Below are positions 11,895 to 22,423 of a stretch of 64,000 bases of DNA, piece after piece. The position numbers were made by a program, and so were the translations under genes. Source of the DNA: Dactylis glomerata (Eukaryota > Streptophyta > Magnoliopsida > Poales > Poaceae); NCBI GenBank assembly GCA_007115705.1, contig QXEO01001565.1:2414230-2478229 (forward strand), in the 5' to 3' direction. Every line of letters begins with the position of its first letter. Within the stretch, counting starts at the first letter, position 1. A model generated the notes under the pieces. It was not told the DNA's origin. It saw only the letters and a program-made list of their open reading frames with translations, and searched no databases.

Positions 11895-14188
11895 TGAAAG
11901 GACATGGATGTCGCCTAGAGGGGGGGGGGTGAATAGGCAATTAAAACTTTTACGAAAGGCTTGTACAAATGCGGAAATAAACTAACGTTTAATTTGATAA
12001 GCTTACAAAACCTAATAAACTAGGCTCACCTATGTGTACCAACAACTTATGCTAAGCAAGACAAGTAGCAAGGTGATAGCAAGATATATAACTTCAAGCA
12101 CGATGGCTATCACAAATGTAAAGTGCATAAGTAGTGGAGCTCGGATAAGAGTTACCAAGGCACGAAGGAGACGAAGATGTATCCCGAAGTTCACTTCCAA
12201 AGGAAGCTAGTCTCCGTTGGAGAGGTGTGGTGGCTTAATGCACTCCGAACGCCACAAAGGCCTCACCTTGAGATGTGGTAGCACAATGCTCACCAAATGC
12301 CACAAAGGCTCACCTCAAGATGCGGAGGCACGCTACACACCAAACGCCACAAAGGCTCACCTTATTCTCCTCACGCTCTCGCACAAAGCAAGATGCCACG
12401 ATCCACTATGGGACACTTGAGGGCGGTCACCGAACCCGTACAAGCTTGGGGCAATCTCCACAACTTAATTGGAGGCTCCCAAGAATCACCACAAAGGCAC
12501 CACAAAGGTTGGGGAATCTCCACAACTTAATTGGAGGCCCGAAGTATATGCCACAAAGGCCACTAAGCCGTCTAGGGTTCCAAGAACCCAAGAGTAATAA
12601 GCTCACAACTTCCACTTACCCGAATCTCCGAGGAGAACTCAAACCGATGCACCAAATGCAATGGCAAGAGCACACAAAGTGCTCAAATCCTTCTCTCCCA
12701 AATTCTACCAAAGCAACAAATGCTATGGAGGAATATGAGAGGAAGAACAAAGGAAATCCATAAAGAACTCCAAGATCTAGATCCAATAGGTTCCCCTCAC
12801 TTAGAGGAGAATTTGATTGGTGGAAAGATAGATCTAGATCTCCTCTCTCTTTTCCCTCAAGAAGATGCAAGAATCATTGGAGGGATTGAGAGATAGCAAG
12901 CTTGAGAAGGTCAACAATGGAGGAGAGAACTTGCAAGGATGGTTGGGGATCCATTGGGGAAGAAGACCCCCTTAAATAGGTCCCCCAAAATCCAACCGTT
13001 ATGCCCAGAAATCGTTCGGGCCGGAGTCTCCGCCCCTGGGCCGGAGTCTCCGGTGCCTCGGGGTCATTCGGTGGCCTTAGGACGGACGATTCAGGTGCCA
13101 GGCCGGAGTTGGGCTGGAGACTTTGCGTCTCGGGCCGGAGACTCCGGCCACCCAAAAACTGGCAGCAACACCAACACAAAAACGACCATAACTTGAGCAC
13201 CGGGACTCCGTTTTTGATGATCTTGAGCTCGTTGGAATCACAACAACGGGCTCTATAAGTATATGCATAGAAACATCATAGTCCAACAATGGATGATAAA
13301 ACCAAATGATGAGAGGTTTGACCTCTCTTCAAAGACGAACCCGTAAAACCTCCAAACACCAAAAACTCAATAAGTGTTTCATGCAAAATCCATTTTTGAT
13401 GAGCTAGAGCTTGTCATGGAAATAACCACAAGCTCTAGAACCTCACATGGATAAAATCCAAATAAGAACCAAGAAAGATGATGCCAAGAATGCAAAGGTT
13501 TGAGCTCTCTCTGAACGATACGACTAAGTTACTCACTCGAGAGCCCCTCTTGATAGTACGGCTACCGATCCTATAACCCGGTCTCACAACTAACACTATG
13601 AGACCGGTAAGAAAGAAACCCTATCAAGAACATACCTTTTCTTTGCGCATTCCACTTGAGCTAGATTATGACCGTCTTGTCTTCCTCAAGTTGGAACACC
13701 TTTCTTGATCTTGATTGCTTGGTGAAGTCTTGCGAATTGCTCCCCCATACACACTATGGGAAAGACTCTCTTTAAGCATATCTTCACATATCCATGATCA
13801 CAATATATGTGGCAAGCTTCAAGCATATGATCTCTTCTAGATTCCATCTTGAACTTGCGCTTCGGCTTGATCAATTCTTGAATCAACTCTTCTTTATCCA
13901 CAATGATGGTGTCTTGAAGATTCACATGAGATCTCACTCAATCTTATTCTTCAAGACACACTTGATATAGGCTCAACTCTCTTATGACCGACTTTAGATC
14001 ACTCCTTGAATAACACCTTGGTCATCACAAAACCTTCTTTATTTCCATCTTCATACAACCTTGAAACCAACAAATGGTTCAAGCATTGTCTATGGACAAG
14101 TCCTACAAATATAACTCAATGCAACCATTAGTCCATAGGGATTGTCATTAATTACCAAAACCACACATGGGGGTACCATGCTCTTTCA
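11895..14188 (-). repeat. 5' LTR of the gag-only Sirevirus-like element
   Basis: This is the partner of 3341-5631 (2294 bp), with the same TGAAAG/CTTTCA ends. The C-rich block near its 5'-LTR end (a G run at 11922-11931 on the plus strand) differs in length from the other copy. Palindromes lie at 13018-13152. It is followed by CCATC at 14189-14193. Confidence 0.9.
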
Positions 14189-14193
14189 CCATC

Positions 14194-15361
14194 CAATTAG
14201 GACCGCAATTTTGTCTTGTGATGACAAGATCACTCCCAATCAGCATGATAAGTTTACTTTATTTTTGGGGTGTGAAGATTTATCTAGAAAGACTTCTTTG
14301 GTAGATATGAGTGCTCTTGATATTAATAGCATCCTTCGGGGTTGTCATCTCTATTGTGTTAAGGATTGCCTCACAAATACTTACATACAAAATGTTATAA
14401 AAGAGGATGCTTTACCCAAATTTGATAGGGTTGTTTTTTGTTTCTATTTTATTAATAGAGAGGAGGAATCCTCCAAAGTTTCTTCTGTTGTTTCTGTTAG
14501 TAAACCAGATTATGTAGAGAAGATGTCTTTCAAGCCCCTCCCTCCTAAAGAAGAGAGTAAGAAGAACAAGAAGAAGAGGAGGAGTAAAAGGCGGGAGGAA
14601 ACGGTATCTTCCCTTAAGCATGTTGCTCCTATTATAGATTATGATGATTCTGAACTTGATGATGTTCTTATGCCTGTTACCTATGTTAGTGATCATGATT
14701 GGGAAAAACACTCTACTTTCGATATTGAAAATCTTTTTGGTACCAATTCTGAAAATTATGAGGTTAATAATTGTTGCACCATTAGTACTATCCATGTTCC
14801 TTCCTATGATGATATGTTTGATGAACACGCTTTAGAAGATAGCTATTCTATTGCTTATGATGATTACAATGATGAGTATAATATTTTTAGTTCACCTACC
14901 ATTGAGGAGGAAACAAGGTATGATTACAATATGCCTCCTATTTTTGATGATTATGGTGATGAGAATATTTTGTTGAATTTGCTCCAACTACGATTGTTCA
15001 TGTGGGGAGTATTAATTCGTTTGTGCATGTGGCTCATGATAGGAATGTTTTATGTGATAGTTATATTGTTGATTATACTCATGATGCTACTGAAAGTTAC
15101 TATGATAGAGGGAAACATGGTTTGATGGCTCTCAACAATATTAAGTTTCCCCTCTTTATGTTGCAAATCTTGAAGATGCACTTTTTTTATCTATCCATGT
15201 TTGTTACTATGTGCCTCGTTGATTTATTTTCTTACAAGATTCCTATGCATAGGAAGTGGTTTAGATTTAAATGTGTTTCATATTTGCTTTTTAATGCTCT
15301 CTCTTGCTTCAAGTTCTTATATGGCGCCTTTGCCTTAAGCTCTTTTATGGCGCCTACATGA
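14194..15361 (+). pseudogene. Decayed ORF of the Athila-like backbone element
   Basis: A frame of about 260 codons runs from 14194 to about 14975, then a frameshift moves the likely reading to the frame of 15002-15361. The protein has a Lys/Arg-rich basic stretch (codons at about 14540-14610) followed by a strongly acidic Asp/Glu/Tyr-rich region and a hydrophobic C-terminus. I do not recognise a catalytic domain. Similar ORFs occur in non-autonomous wheat Athila-like families as far as I recall. Its function is unknown. It follows the Cys/His-rich stretch of fragment 1 and precedes the long non-coding part. Confidence 0.5.
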
Positions 15362-16731
15362 GCATTTTCTAAAATTACTGCGCCTAGCTCATAGGCGTTA
15401 AAGAAAAGCACTCTTGGGAGATAACCCATTGTTTTATTTTAAGTACTTTTTCTTTTATTTGAGTCTTGGAAGTTATTACTACTGTAATAACCGCTCCTTA
15501 TCCTTTTTATTTGTGCCAAGGAGAACCTCTAATTTGAGGGAGGTAAGATTTGGGGAAGTTGCTGTCCTGAAACAGATTTCGGTGCTGCACCATAAAAATT
15601 CGTGAAAATTCTCAGAATATCTTTTTGATCTGATATTACTTGTGCATATGCCCCAGGTTATATCCAAACTTTCATTAGTTTTGCACTTTTCGATTTGAGA
15701 AACAGAAAACCCTCTGAAAAATCGATCTTTGTCAGCTGTTCTGTTTTGACAGATTTCTGCCACTATTTGTGTTTGCCTCTCGATCGCTTTCTTTTTGAGT
15801 TCTTTTGATCCGGGAACCTTTTGAGGAAGTTGCTACAGTAGTAGATGCTTTAATATGTGGTGTGCTTGAGTTAAAATCTGAAACAAAAGAGTTGATTTAT
15901 TTTTATGCTTACACTAATGTTGCTAATAGAATTGTGTGAAGTTTTGTATGAAGGAAGTTTTCAAGTGTAGGGATTGGAGAATGATGAGATGAGATGAAGA
16001 ATGGATAAAAGCTCAAGCTTGGGGATGCCCATATCACCCCAAGAAATATCCAAGAGGTACAAGCGTCAAAGCTTGGGGATGCCCCCGAGGCACCCCTTCT
16101 TCATCGGCAAAAATCAGGTCACCTTTCAACACACTATATTTTTATTGCTTCATGCACTATGCGTTTTTCTTGGAGCGTCTTTACTTTTGCTTTCAGTTTT
16201 CTTTTGTTTTGTTTTCTGTAATAAATTGTTGGATCACATCATGTTTGTTTTGGAGAGAGTCTTACTCCATTTTTCATTTGCCAAGAACACTCTATTTTTC
16301 ACTCTTATCGTTCAACGAGTGTTCTCTTTTTCTAGAACTGCGTTTAGCTTTCATTTTTCGCCTTGATTTTTTGTTCAGATCTTGTTATATCTTTGCATCA
16401 AGGTGTATTTGGACCTCTGGTCTTTGTTGGTATTCATCAAAAGAGTTGTTTCAAAAAGGTTTGAATGGTGTTGGAAAAGAGAAAAAGTTTCATGCAAAAA
16501 AAGTGGTACAAAAAGGAGCTTGTTTAGACTGCGGCTTAGACTTTTGCATGCCATGCTTGATGTCGTTTTGATAGTATGCTTAGAGATTTTTTCTGTAGCA
16601 TGACTTGTCTCAAATGACTGAGATTCCTTAATGAGCCTTTTAAAAAATCATGCGTTGTTCTTATTATGTGGACGCATTTATTTGGTTTTCTCCTTTGATG
16701 CTTTAGTTGGGTTGACTTGGTGCATACTTAC
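15362..16731 (+). other. Non-coding 3' internal region of the Athila-like backbone
   Basis: About 1.4 kb with no convincing gene. It holds two copies of the AAGCTTGGGGATGCCC motif that resembles the element's own polypurine tract (16015-16030 and 16069-16085). The hydrophobic open frames at 16001-16571 shift frame relative to the homologous copies, so I do not call them genes. Confidence 0.6.
16015..16085 (+). other. Two internal polypurine-tract-like copies
   Basis: AAGCTTGGGGATGC occurs at 16015 and 16069, 54 bases apart. The same 14-mer is the real tract next to the LTR at 47953-47966. The pair is also present in the copies at 31256-31325 (one of the two mutated) and 62979-63045. Confidence 0.6.
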
Positions 16732-18048
16732 TGAAAGAGCATTTCCCTAATAAATGTATTTTGGTGTTTGTTAACAACATTTGGTGATTTAACCATGCTA
16801 TTAAAGTTCTGCAGATTTTCTAGGTTATTTCATGATCTCGCGGAGGTGCACCCCAAAAAGGTTGAAAAGATCGGAGCCCGTAGTCCAGTAGTGGAGTTAG
16901 GGCTTAGTTGTCTTGTAGGGTGCTTCGCGAAGGTGGAAATGGTGGAGAGGACATCCAAGAAGTGCTGCTGTTGTCTCTTCTAGGGCGGAGACTCCGGCCC
17001 TGGTGGCCGGAGACTCCGGCCTAGGGGACTCGCCCTGGCAACCCCCAGTGTCGGACGCGCCAGATGCCCGTCCAGAGTTGGGCCGGAGACTTTCTGTCTC
17101 TGGCCAGAGACTCCGGGCTGGCATGCTGTGGCCGGAGACTCCGGTCCCTAGGGCCGGAGACTCCGGTCTGTCTGGCTGGGCTAGGGTTTGCTAAAGGCTT
17201 GGTCGCTCCAGAGACTAGGCCGGAGTTGGGCCGGAGACTTTTGTCTCTGGCCGGAGACTCCGGCCCTGGAGTCACTTAGGGCGGAGACTCCGGCCCTAGT
17301 CGTCCAGCAACGGCTACTTTTCGTGGAGGACTATATAAAGCCTTCTTCTTCCTCAAGAGCAGGCTGCGGCTTCCACTCTCTCTCCTCCATTGTTTCAAAG
17401 CTTCAAAGCCCTAGTTCTCTCTCCCTAGCCAATAGAACTCAAAGCCCTTTTGGGATTTGAGGGAGAAGACCTAGATCTACACTTCCACCAAGGCGATTTG
17501 ATTTCCCCCCTCTCTTTGTTGAGGGGCTTGTAACTTGTGTGATTCATCGGATTCCTAGCCGGAAGAAGCCGTCCTCCAAGCTTAACTTTGTGTGTAAGAG
17601 CTTGGTGGGCCTATTGGGAGCCTCCAATTGAGTTGTGGAGCTTGCCCTAATACTTTGTGTAAAGGTGTCGTGCCGCCTTCAAGGGCATCGCTTAGTGGAG
17701 CGTGAACTCGCCTTTGTAGCTTGTTCACCGGAGAATAGGGTGAGCCTTTGTGGCGTTGGTGGCCTTTGTGGCACCACACCTCTCCAACATAGACGTACTT
17801 CCCGTAACAAGGAAGGAACTACGGGAATACATCCTTGTGTCTTCGTGTCTCCATTGCGGTTACCTCTATCCTTTACTCGTACCTTTACTTATATTGTTAT
17901 CGCTAGCTTGCTTGTCACTCTAGGTAAATTCACTTAGTAGCACATCTAGAGAATTTACCTTCTTGTCTAGCCTTAACTTGAAAAGAAGTAAAAATTTGGG
18001 TAGCTCCTATTCACCCCCCCCCCTCTAGTCGCTCATACGATCCTTTCA
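16732..18048 (+). repeat. 5' LTR of the Sirevirus element
   Basis: 1317 bp, TGAAAG to CCTTTCA. A TATATAAAG box lies at 17332-17340. U3 carries about eight CCGGAGACTCCGG-type palindromes between 16983 and 17300. The 3' end (CCTATTCACCCCCC...CTCTAG...) closely resembles that of the gag-only element. By eye it differs from the 3' LTR at about 20 positions. Confidence 0.93.
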
Positions 18049-18050
18049 AT

Positions 18051-18062
18051 TGGTATCAGAGC
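18051..18062 (+). other. Primer binding site, initiator Met tRNA type
   Basis: TGGTATCAGAGC lies two bases after the 5' LTR, which fixes the LTR end and the element's orientation. Confidence 0.95.
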
Positions 18063-18106
18063 GTGGTCTCTTATTCGGGCTTAACCGCCTAAGAGTTTGA
18101 GCAACT

Positions 18107-20839
18107 ATGGAAGGGGATAAGGGTAAAGAAACTCCTCCCGAAGATACTCCTCCATCTATCTCTTCCTCTTCAATCTCACGTGAGGAGCATCTGGCGTCCT
18201 TGGACACAATGCAAACCACCATGAGATTGGAGATGAAGGCTATGTTTGAGGAATATTTTGGAAGAAAACCTTCCAGGCCCACCGACCCAAACACCACACC
18301 TAGTGTGGAACTCTCCTTGGCTAAGGTGAAGCCACCTAACAATGGCTCCACCTCCGACGAGAATAAAGGTGACCCTCCTAAGGAAAATGATGGTCCGGCA
18401 AAGGGTGCTAACATTCCACCCCCTAACACTTACTCTCCTCCGCCGGTCCATTATCCTATGCCACACATTAACAACATGGGATCTCCTCCTAAGCTTGATT
18501 CTCGCAATTTTATTAAATGGCAAGGACTAATGAAATCTCATATTTCTAGCTCTTCTACTCATTTGTGGAGGGTCATACAAAATGGCTTTGCACCTCATGA
18601 TCCTCTCAACTTGACCGGAAGGGAAGAAGTTGATGAGCAACTCAATGCCACCGCCAACCATCTCCTTTAACAAGCCGTACCGGATACTCATGCGGTACAC
18701 ATCAACAACTTGAGCACCACCAAGGAAGTATGGGACTATCTCACTATGCTCTTCATTGGGAATGAAAGTATTCGGTCCTCCAAGTTTGATGAGCTCAAGA
18801 GTGAAGAAAGGGATTTCATTATGCGTGATAATGAGACTCTCGATGAGATGTACCAAAGGATCTTGGCTCTTGCAACGGCCTTGACCGGGTTTGGGTGCAA
18901 AGACAATGGTGATGACTATATCAAGCGTATGTTCATCACCTCCATCAACCCAAGAGAACCCATGCGGTCCGAGATAATCCGCTCAAGACCGGATTTTGGG
19001 AGTATGACCTCAAATGAAGTTCTTTGCGAGTTCACCGCCTTGTCTATCTTGAAGAAGAACGCGGAAGAGACTAGAGCCCGTGTTCTTGCCGGACAAGGAG
19101 TTCACAATCTTGCTCTCAAGGCCAAGGTGTCCAGGCAAGGAGAAGGAGAAGAAGAAATATATGAAGAAGAGTGTTGGTCTCCGGAAGATCTCAAGTTTGC
19201 ACTCCATGAACACTTGGCTCTCAATGCAAATGCCTTTTGGGATGCCAACAAGCACAAGACAAAGGGATCCAAGTTCAAATCCTTTCCAAGGAAGGGTGGT
19301 GACTCTAAAGTGAGGCATTGCTACAATTTTGGAGGAATCAAGCACTTCATCGCCGAATGTCCTTATGAGAACAAGGAGGACAATGAAGGCCGGCTCATCC
19401 CCAAGCGCCGGTCATCAAAGTTCTACCCATCCAAGAAGTATGGGAACAAGGACAATAAGAAGAAAGGAGAAAGGGTATTGGTGGTTCATGAGGAGTATGA
19501 CTCCGAGTCCGATGATGATGACTCCGTTGATGAAGAGAATGGAGAAGTGGCCGCCATTGCCATTGTCTCCACACCACCTACATCCCTCTTCAACTCACAA
19601 AATGAGAACGCCATCATCACCACTCACAAGTGTCTTATGGCTAAGGCCTCGGAGGTAACCTCATCACCTACTCCTTCATCATCACATTCCAATGCTACCT
19701 CTATGGATGATGTGAGTAGTCTTAAGATTAAGAAAGAACTAGTTTCTTGTGATGATTTTCTTGCTAACATGAAGGGGCCAACCAAGATATACTTTGAGAC
19801 ACTAATGTGTGAAATTGGTGATGCCCATGACACTATCAAGGAGAAGGAGGAGTTGGAAAGATTAGCCGCCGATGATATTGGCTCTCTATCAATTGAGCTC
19901 GAAGAAGAGCAAAACTTGAGAGTCTCTTTAGAGGAGAAATTGTTGGGACTAGAAGAGTGTCATAATCTAATCTTGTCAAAACTCACTAAAGAACGTGACC
20001 ATGCTCTTGCTATGGTCAAGTTGCTTAAAAAGGAGAAAGTTGAATTTGACGTTGGTCATAATGATCTTCGTGAGAAGTTTGAGAAGCTTGAAGAAGCCCA
20101 CAAGGCTTTGGAAGGCAAATTCTCGCATCTCACCAAGATTCGTGAACAACTTCAAATTCAACTAACTATTGAACAATCTAAAGTCCCACCAATGCAAGTT
20201 ATTGAAGTTCCTTGTTCTTCTAACTCTATTTGTGATCATAGTGATATCATTGAGGAGAACAATAGGTTGAAGGCCGATCTTGCTAAGGGCCTTGCTACTT
20301 GCATTCAAGGAGAGAAGAATCTCAATGATCTCTTGAACAATCAAAGATTGTTCAAGGGAAAGGAGGGCCTCGGATTTGTTGCCGAGTCCTCAAAGAAAGG
20401 GGATCTTTGTTTGGTGGTCGAGTCCTCAAAGAGGAAGAAGAATAAGAAGAACAAGAAGAAGACAAAGCCTGCTGCTGCTCCTACTCCTCATGTCCCATTT
20501 GATATTTGTTACACCAAGGAGGAATGGGAGGAGCTGAATGGAAAGAAGAAAATCGAGGAGACCGGAGTCTCCGGGTCAAAGGCTCCAGAGTCTCCGGTTA
20601 GTTCATCTACCCCGGAGTCTCCGCTCCCAAAGGCCGGAGTCTCCGGCCCTTCTCACAATAATTTTGCAGGAAAATATAACCCTCATTATGTTCTTCTTAG
20701 GGACTATTATGGTGATGTCTATGCTAAATATGTTGGTCCCTATAATGGTTACATTGAATATGCTATTTGGGTACCTAAGATTCTTGTGACTAACAAAAGA
20801 GGACCCATTCAAAAATGGGGACCTAAAACCAAGAATTAA
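18107..20839 (+). pseudogene. Sirevirus gag with one in-frame stop
   Basis: A 910-codon frame begins at the ATG at 18107, with one TAA at 18668-18670. The N-terminus is Pro/Ser-rich. The gag (UBN2-like) domain runs from about codon 130 to 330. A zinc knuckle follows at about 19318-19360 but reads CYNF...H....C, so its second cysteine is a phenylalanine. A Lys/Arg-rich and acidic linker leads to a coiled coil (about 19840-20190). The C-terminus carries four CCGGAGTCTCCGG palindromes translated as Gly-Val-Ser-Gly or Pro-Glu-Ser-Pro units (20562-20648). The stop looks like a C-to-T change. Pol follows in another frame after a short overlap of stops. Confidence 0.9.
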
Positions 20840-20849
20840 TCTCTTGTAG

Positions 20850-21130
20850 GACATTGCTTCTAGAGGAGGAAAATGGATTATTGATAGTGGTGGCACAAGC
20901 CACATGACCGGAAGCAAAAATATTGTGGAAGATCTAAAGCCCAATACTTCAAATGTCACGGTCTCATATGGTGATAATTCATCCTCTAAGGTACTTGGTT
21001 TCGGTAAGGTGGTGATCACTCTGGACGTGTCCCTAGTGAATGTCATACTTGTCGAAACCATTGGTTATAATCTACTCTCCGTTCATCAACTTGCTACTAT
21101 GGGCTATGCCACATATTTTGATGTTGATAT
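20850..21130 (+). pseudogene. Sirevirus pol, part 1: aspartic protease, cut by an insertion
   Basis: The frame opens after a TAG at 20847-20849, in a different frame from gag. The protease active site reads WIIDSGGTSHMTG (from 20874), a Copia-type Asp-Ser-Gly. Typical later motifs (Leu-Leu-Ser-Val-His-Gln) follow. The frame is cut at 21130 by the Tat-lineage Gypsy element and resumes in the same frame at 38134, once one copy of the target duplication is discounted. Protease would cleave the gag-pol polyprotein. Confidence 0.9.
21126..21130. repeat. Target site duplication GATAT, left copy
   Basis: GATAT here pairs with AATAT at 38129-38133, one mismatch. The reading frame of pol is restored across the site, which supports the assignment. 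Confidence 0.75.
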
Positions 21131-22047
21131 TGTCGATGGATTTCGTGTCGCAAGAACACGGGGTACCACGCGACGGACCCAAAAGATTTGAACGCAGGGG
21201 GCTGAACGTGGGAGACCTTGGATCGCAACGAAACACGCTGACGGAAGCCTCGATTGTCGAACGCGCAACACACTGCAGAGAGAGAGACCGAGCTTTACCC
21301 AGGTTCAAGGCCCTCGTGGTGAGGTAAAACCCCTACTTCCTGTCTTCTTGTATTGCAATGCGGCACCCCGCGAGGAGTACAAGGTCTTGGTTACAAAGCT
21401 CTAGCTGGCCAGAGGTTGAAGAACCTGCGTGTCCAGCTAGCCGCTTGAAGAAGATGAAGATCTGATCCGACCTCCCTCTAAGGGGTGGCCTCCCCCCCTT
21501 TTTATAGCGCCAAGGTCCTCCTTCCCCTTATCTTCTTGGGGAAGGGGTTGCCACACACGGCCAAGGAGGGAGGACAGCTGTAGACTACACTCTTCTGTAG
21601 ACTTGGTCTTCGGAGGGTAGCAGCGCCGGTCCACAGGAGTGGGTGGAGGAAGCTGACGTCCTCCTCTGGCGCCCTGCACCGTCCACGCTATTTTTAGGGG
21701 GGGTGGCCAACTACCACTGTGCCGCTTTGGGAAGGCACAGAGAAAGCTAGTCTCCTCCCTGTCGGGGGTAGCGTGGGAGGTACGCGGTCTTTTGCCCGTT
21801 GTCTTCTTGCTCTGCACGCAAATGTGCTGAGCTGACGTGGGCGTACTTCCTCTCCTCACCAGCAGGGGCTCGTGAGGAGGTCTTCTGGTCCTTAGCAGTT
21901 TCTGTCGTCGTTCTCCTCACGAGGGGCCTCCTCGTGAGGGTCTTCTCCGTAGCTTGGGTCGTTGATTCTCCCCTGGGCTGAAGATGGGCCGATGACGGGG
22001 CCCAGGAGCAGGTGAAACGGGATACCCCGGTATCCAGAACACCGACA
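21131..22047 (-). repeat. 3' LTR of the Tat-lineage element
   Basis: 917 bp. On the minus strand it starts TGTCGGTGTTCTGG and has an inverted repeat GGATACC/GGTATCC close to that start. A GCTATAAAAAGG TATA box lies at about 21496-21508 (minus). By eye it differs from the other LTR at about 23 positions, mostly transitions. Confidence 0.9.
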
Positions 22048-22062
22048 GTAGCCCCCGGGAGC
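22048..22062 (-). other. Polypurine tract of the Tat-lineage element
   Basis: The minus strand reads CTCCCGGGGGCTAC directly before the 3' LTR. The same tract is present next to the LTR at 54619. Confidence 0.7.
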
Positions 22063-22344
22063 CTGGCCCACGATGCGCCCTCTTGAGGAAGCGAAGGGTC
22101 GGGGGCCCCCGAAGCTGCTGGGCCCTCCAACGGCACGCGTCAACCGTGCGGTCAGAGGACCATGTGAAGAGGCGGAGATCGTGGGCACGTGGCGCGGCCG
22201 CAGCTGGCGAGACGAAACGGCGGGCGACACTACGGTCCCCGAGGCGTCAACCCATCGTAATGATGCGTCGCTTGACTGCAGAGCGCCGCGCCAACGCTTC
22301 GATTCCCGCGCAGGGATTTGACGCATCGACGCCGGACGCCCTCC

Positions 22345-22352
22345 TTAAATAG
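22345..22352 (+). promoter_or_regulatory. TATA-like box of the antisense gene
   Basis: TTAAATAG lies 72-79 bases before the ATG at 22424, in a GC-rich region, and is followed by a CT-rich leader. This is the expected distance for a plant core promoter. The upstream 140 bp (22048-22188) are shared with the second Tat copy, after which the two diverge. Confidence 0.5.
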
Positions 22353-22423
22353 GTCCTCCTCGAGACCTCCGGCACTTCACCTCCTTCCTCTAGTGCCACT
22401 CCTGCTTCCACTCCCCTGAGCTC

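Larger units (their letters stand above)
3341..14188 (-). mobile_element. Non-autonomous Sirevirus-like Copia element, gag only
   Basis: This is a complete 10.8 kb element with two LTRs of about 2.29 kb, perfect 5-bp target duplications, an initiator-Met-type primer site and a polypurine tract. It codes only for a decayed gag protein. No protease, integrase, reverse transcriptase or RNase H is seen in the remaining 3.8 kb. The TGAAAG/CTTTCA ends, the PBS and the CCGGAGACTCCGG palindromes are shared with the full Sirevirus at 16732-45805, which suggests mobilisation by that machinery. By eye the LTRs differ at roughly 1.5% of positions, so the insertion is fairly recent. Confidence 0.85.
14189..16731 (+). 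mobile_element. Athila-like backbone element, fragment 2
   Basis: This continues fragment 1 after the CCATC duplication and is interrupted at 16731 by the Sirevirus (target duplication CTTAC). Its 3' half, about 15360-16731, is homologous to the reverse complement of 30600-31980 and of 62330-63720, the internal regions of the two minus-strand Athila-like copies. No reverse transcriptase or integrase is present, so this family looks non-autonomous. Confidence 0.8.

Noticed and set aside
14412..14828. A 138-codon minus-strand frame
   Set aside because: Shadow of the Asp/Tyr/Asn-rich plus-strand frame of the backbone element.
16001..16571. Hydrophobic open frames that could be a small membrane or env-like protein in the Athila-like elements
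   Set aside because: Homologous copies (30743-31346 and 62465-63067) keep the nucleotides but not a common ATG or frame, and several frames start only at non-ATG codons. The conserved PPT-like motifs explain the similarity better.
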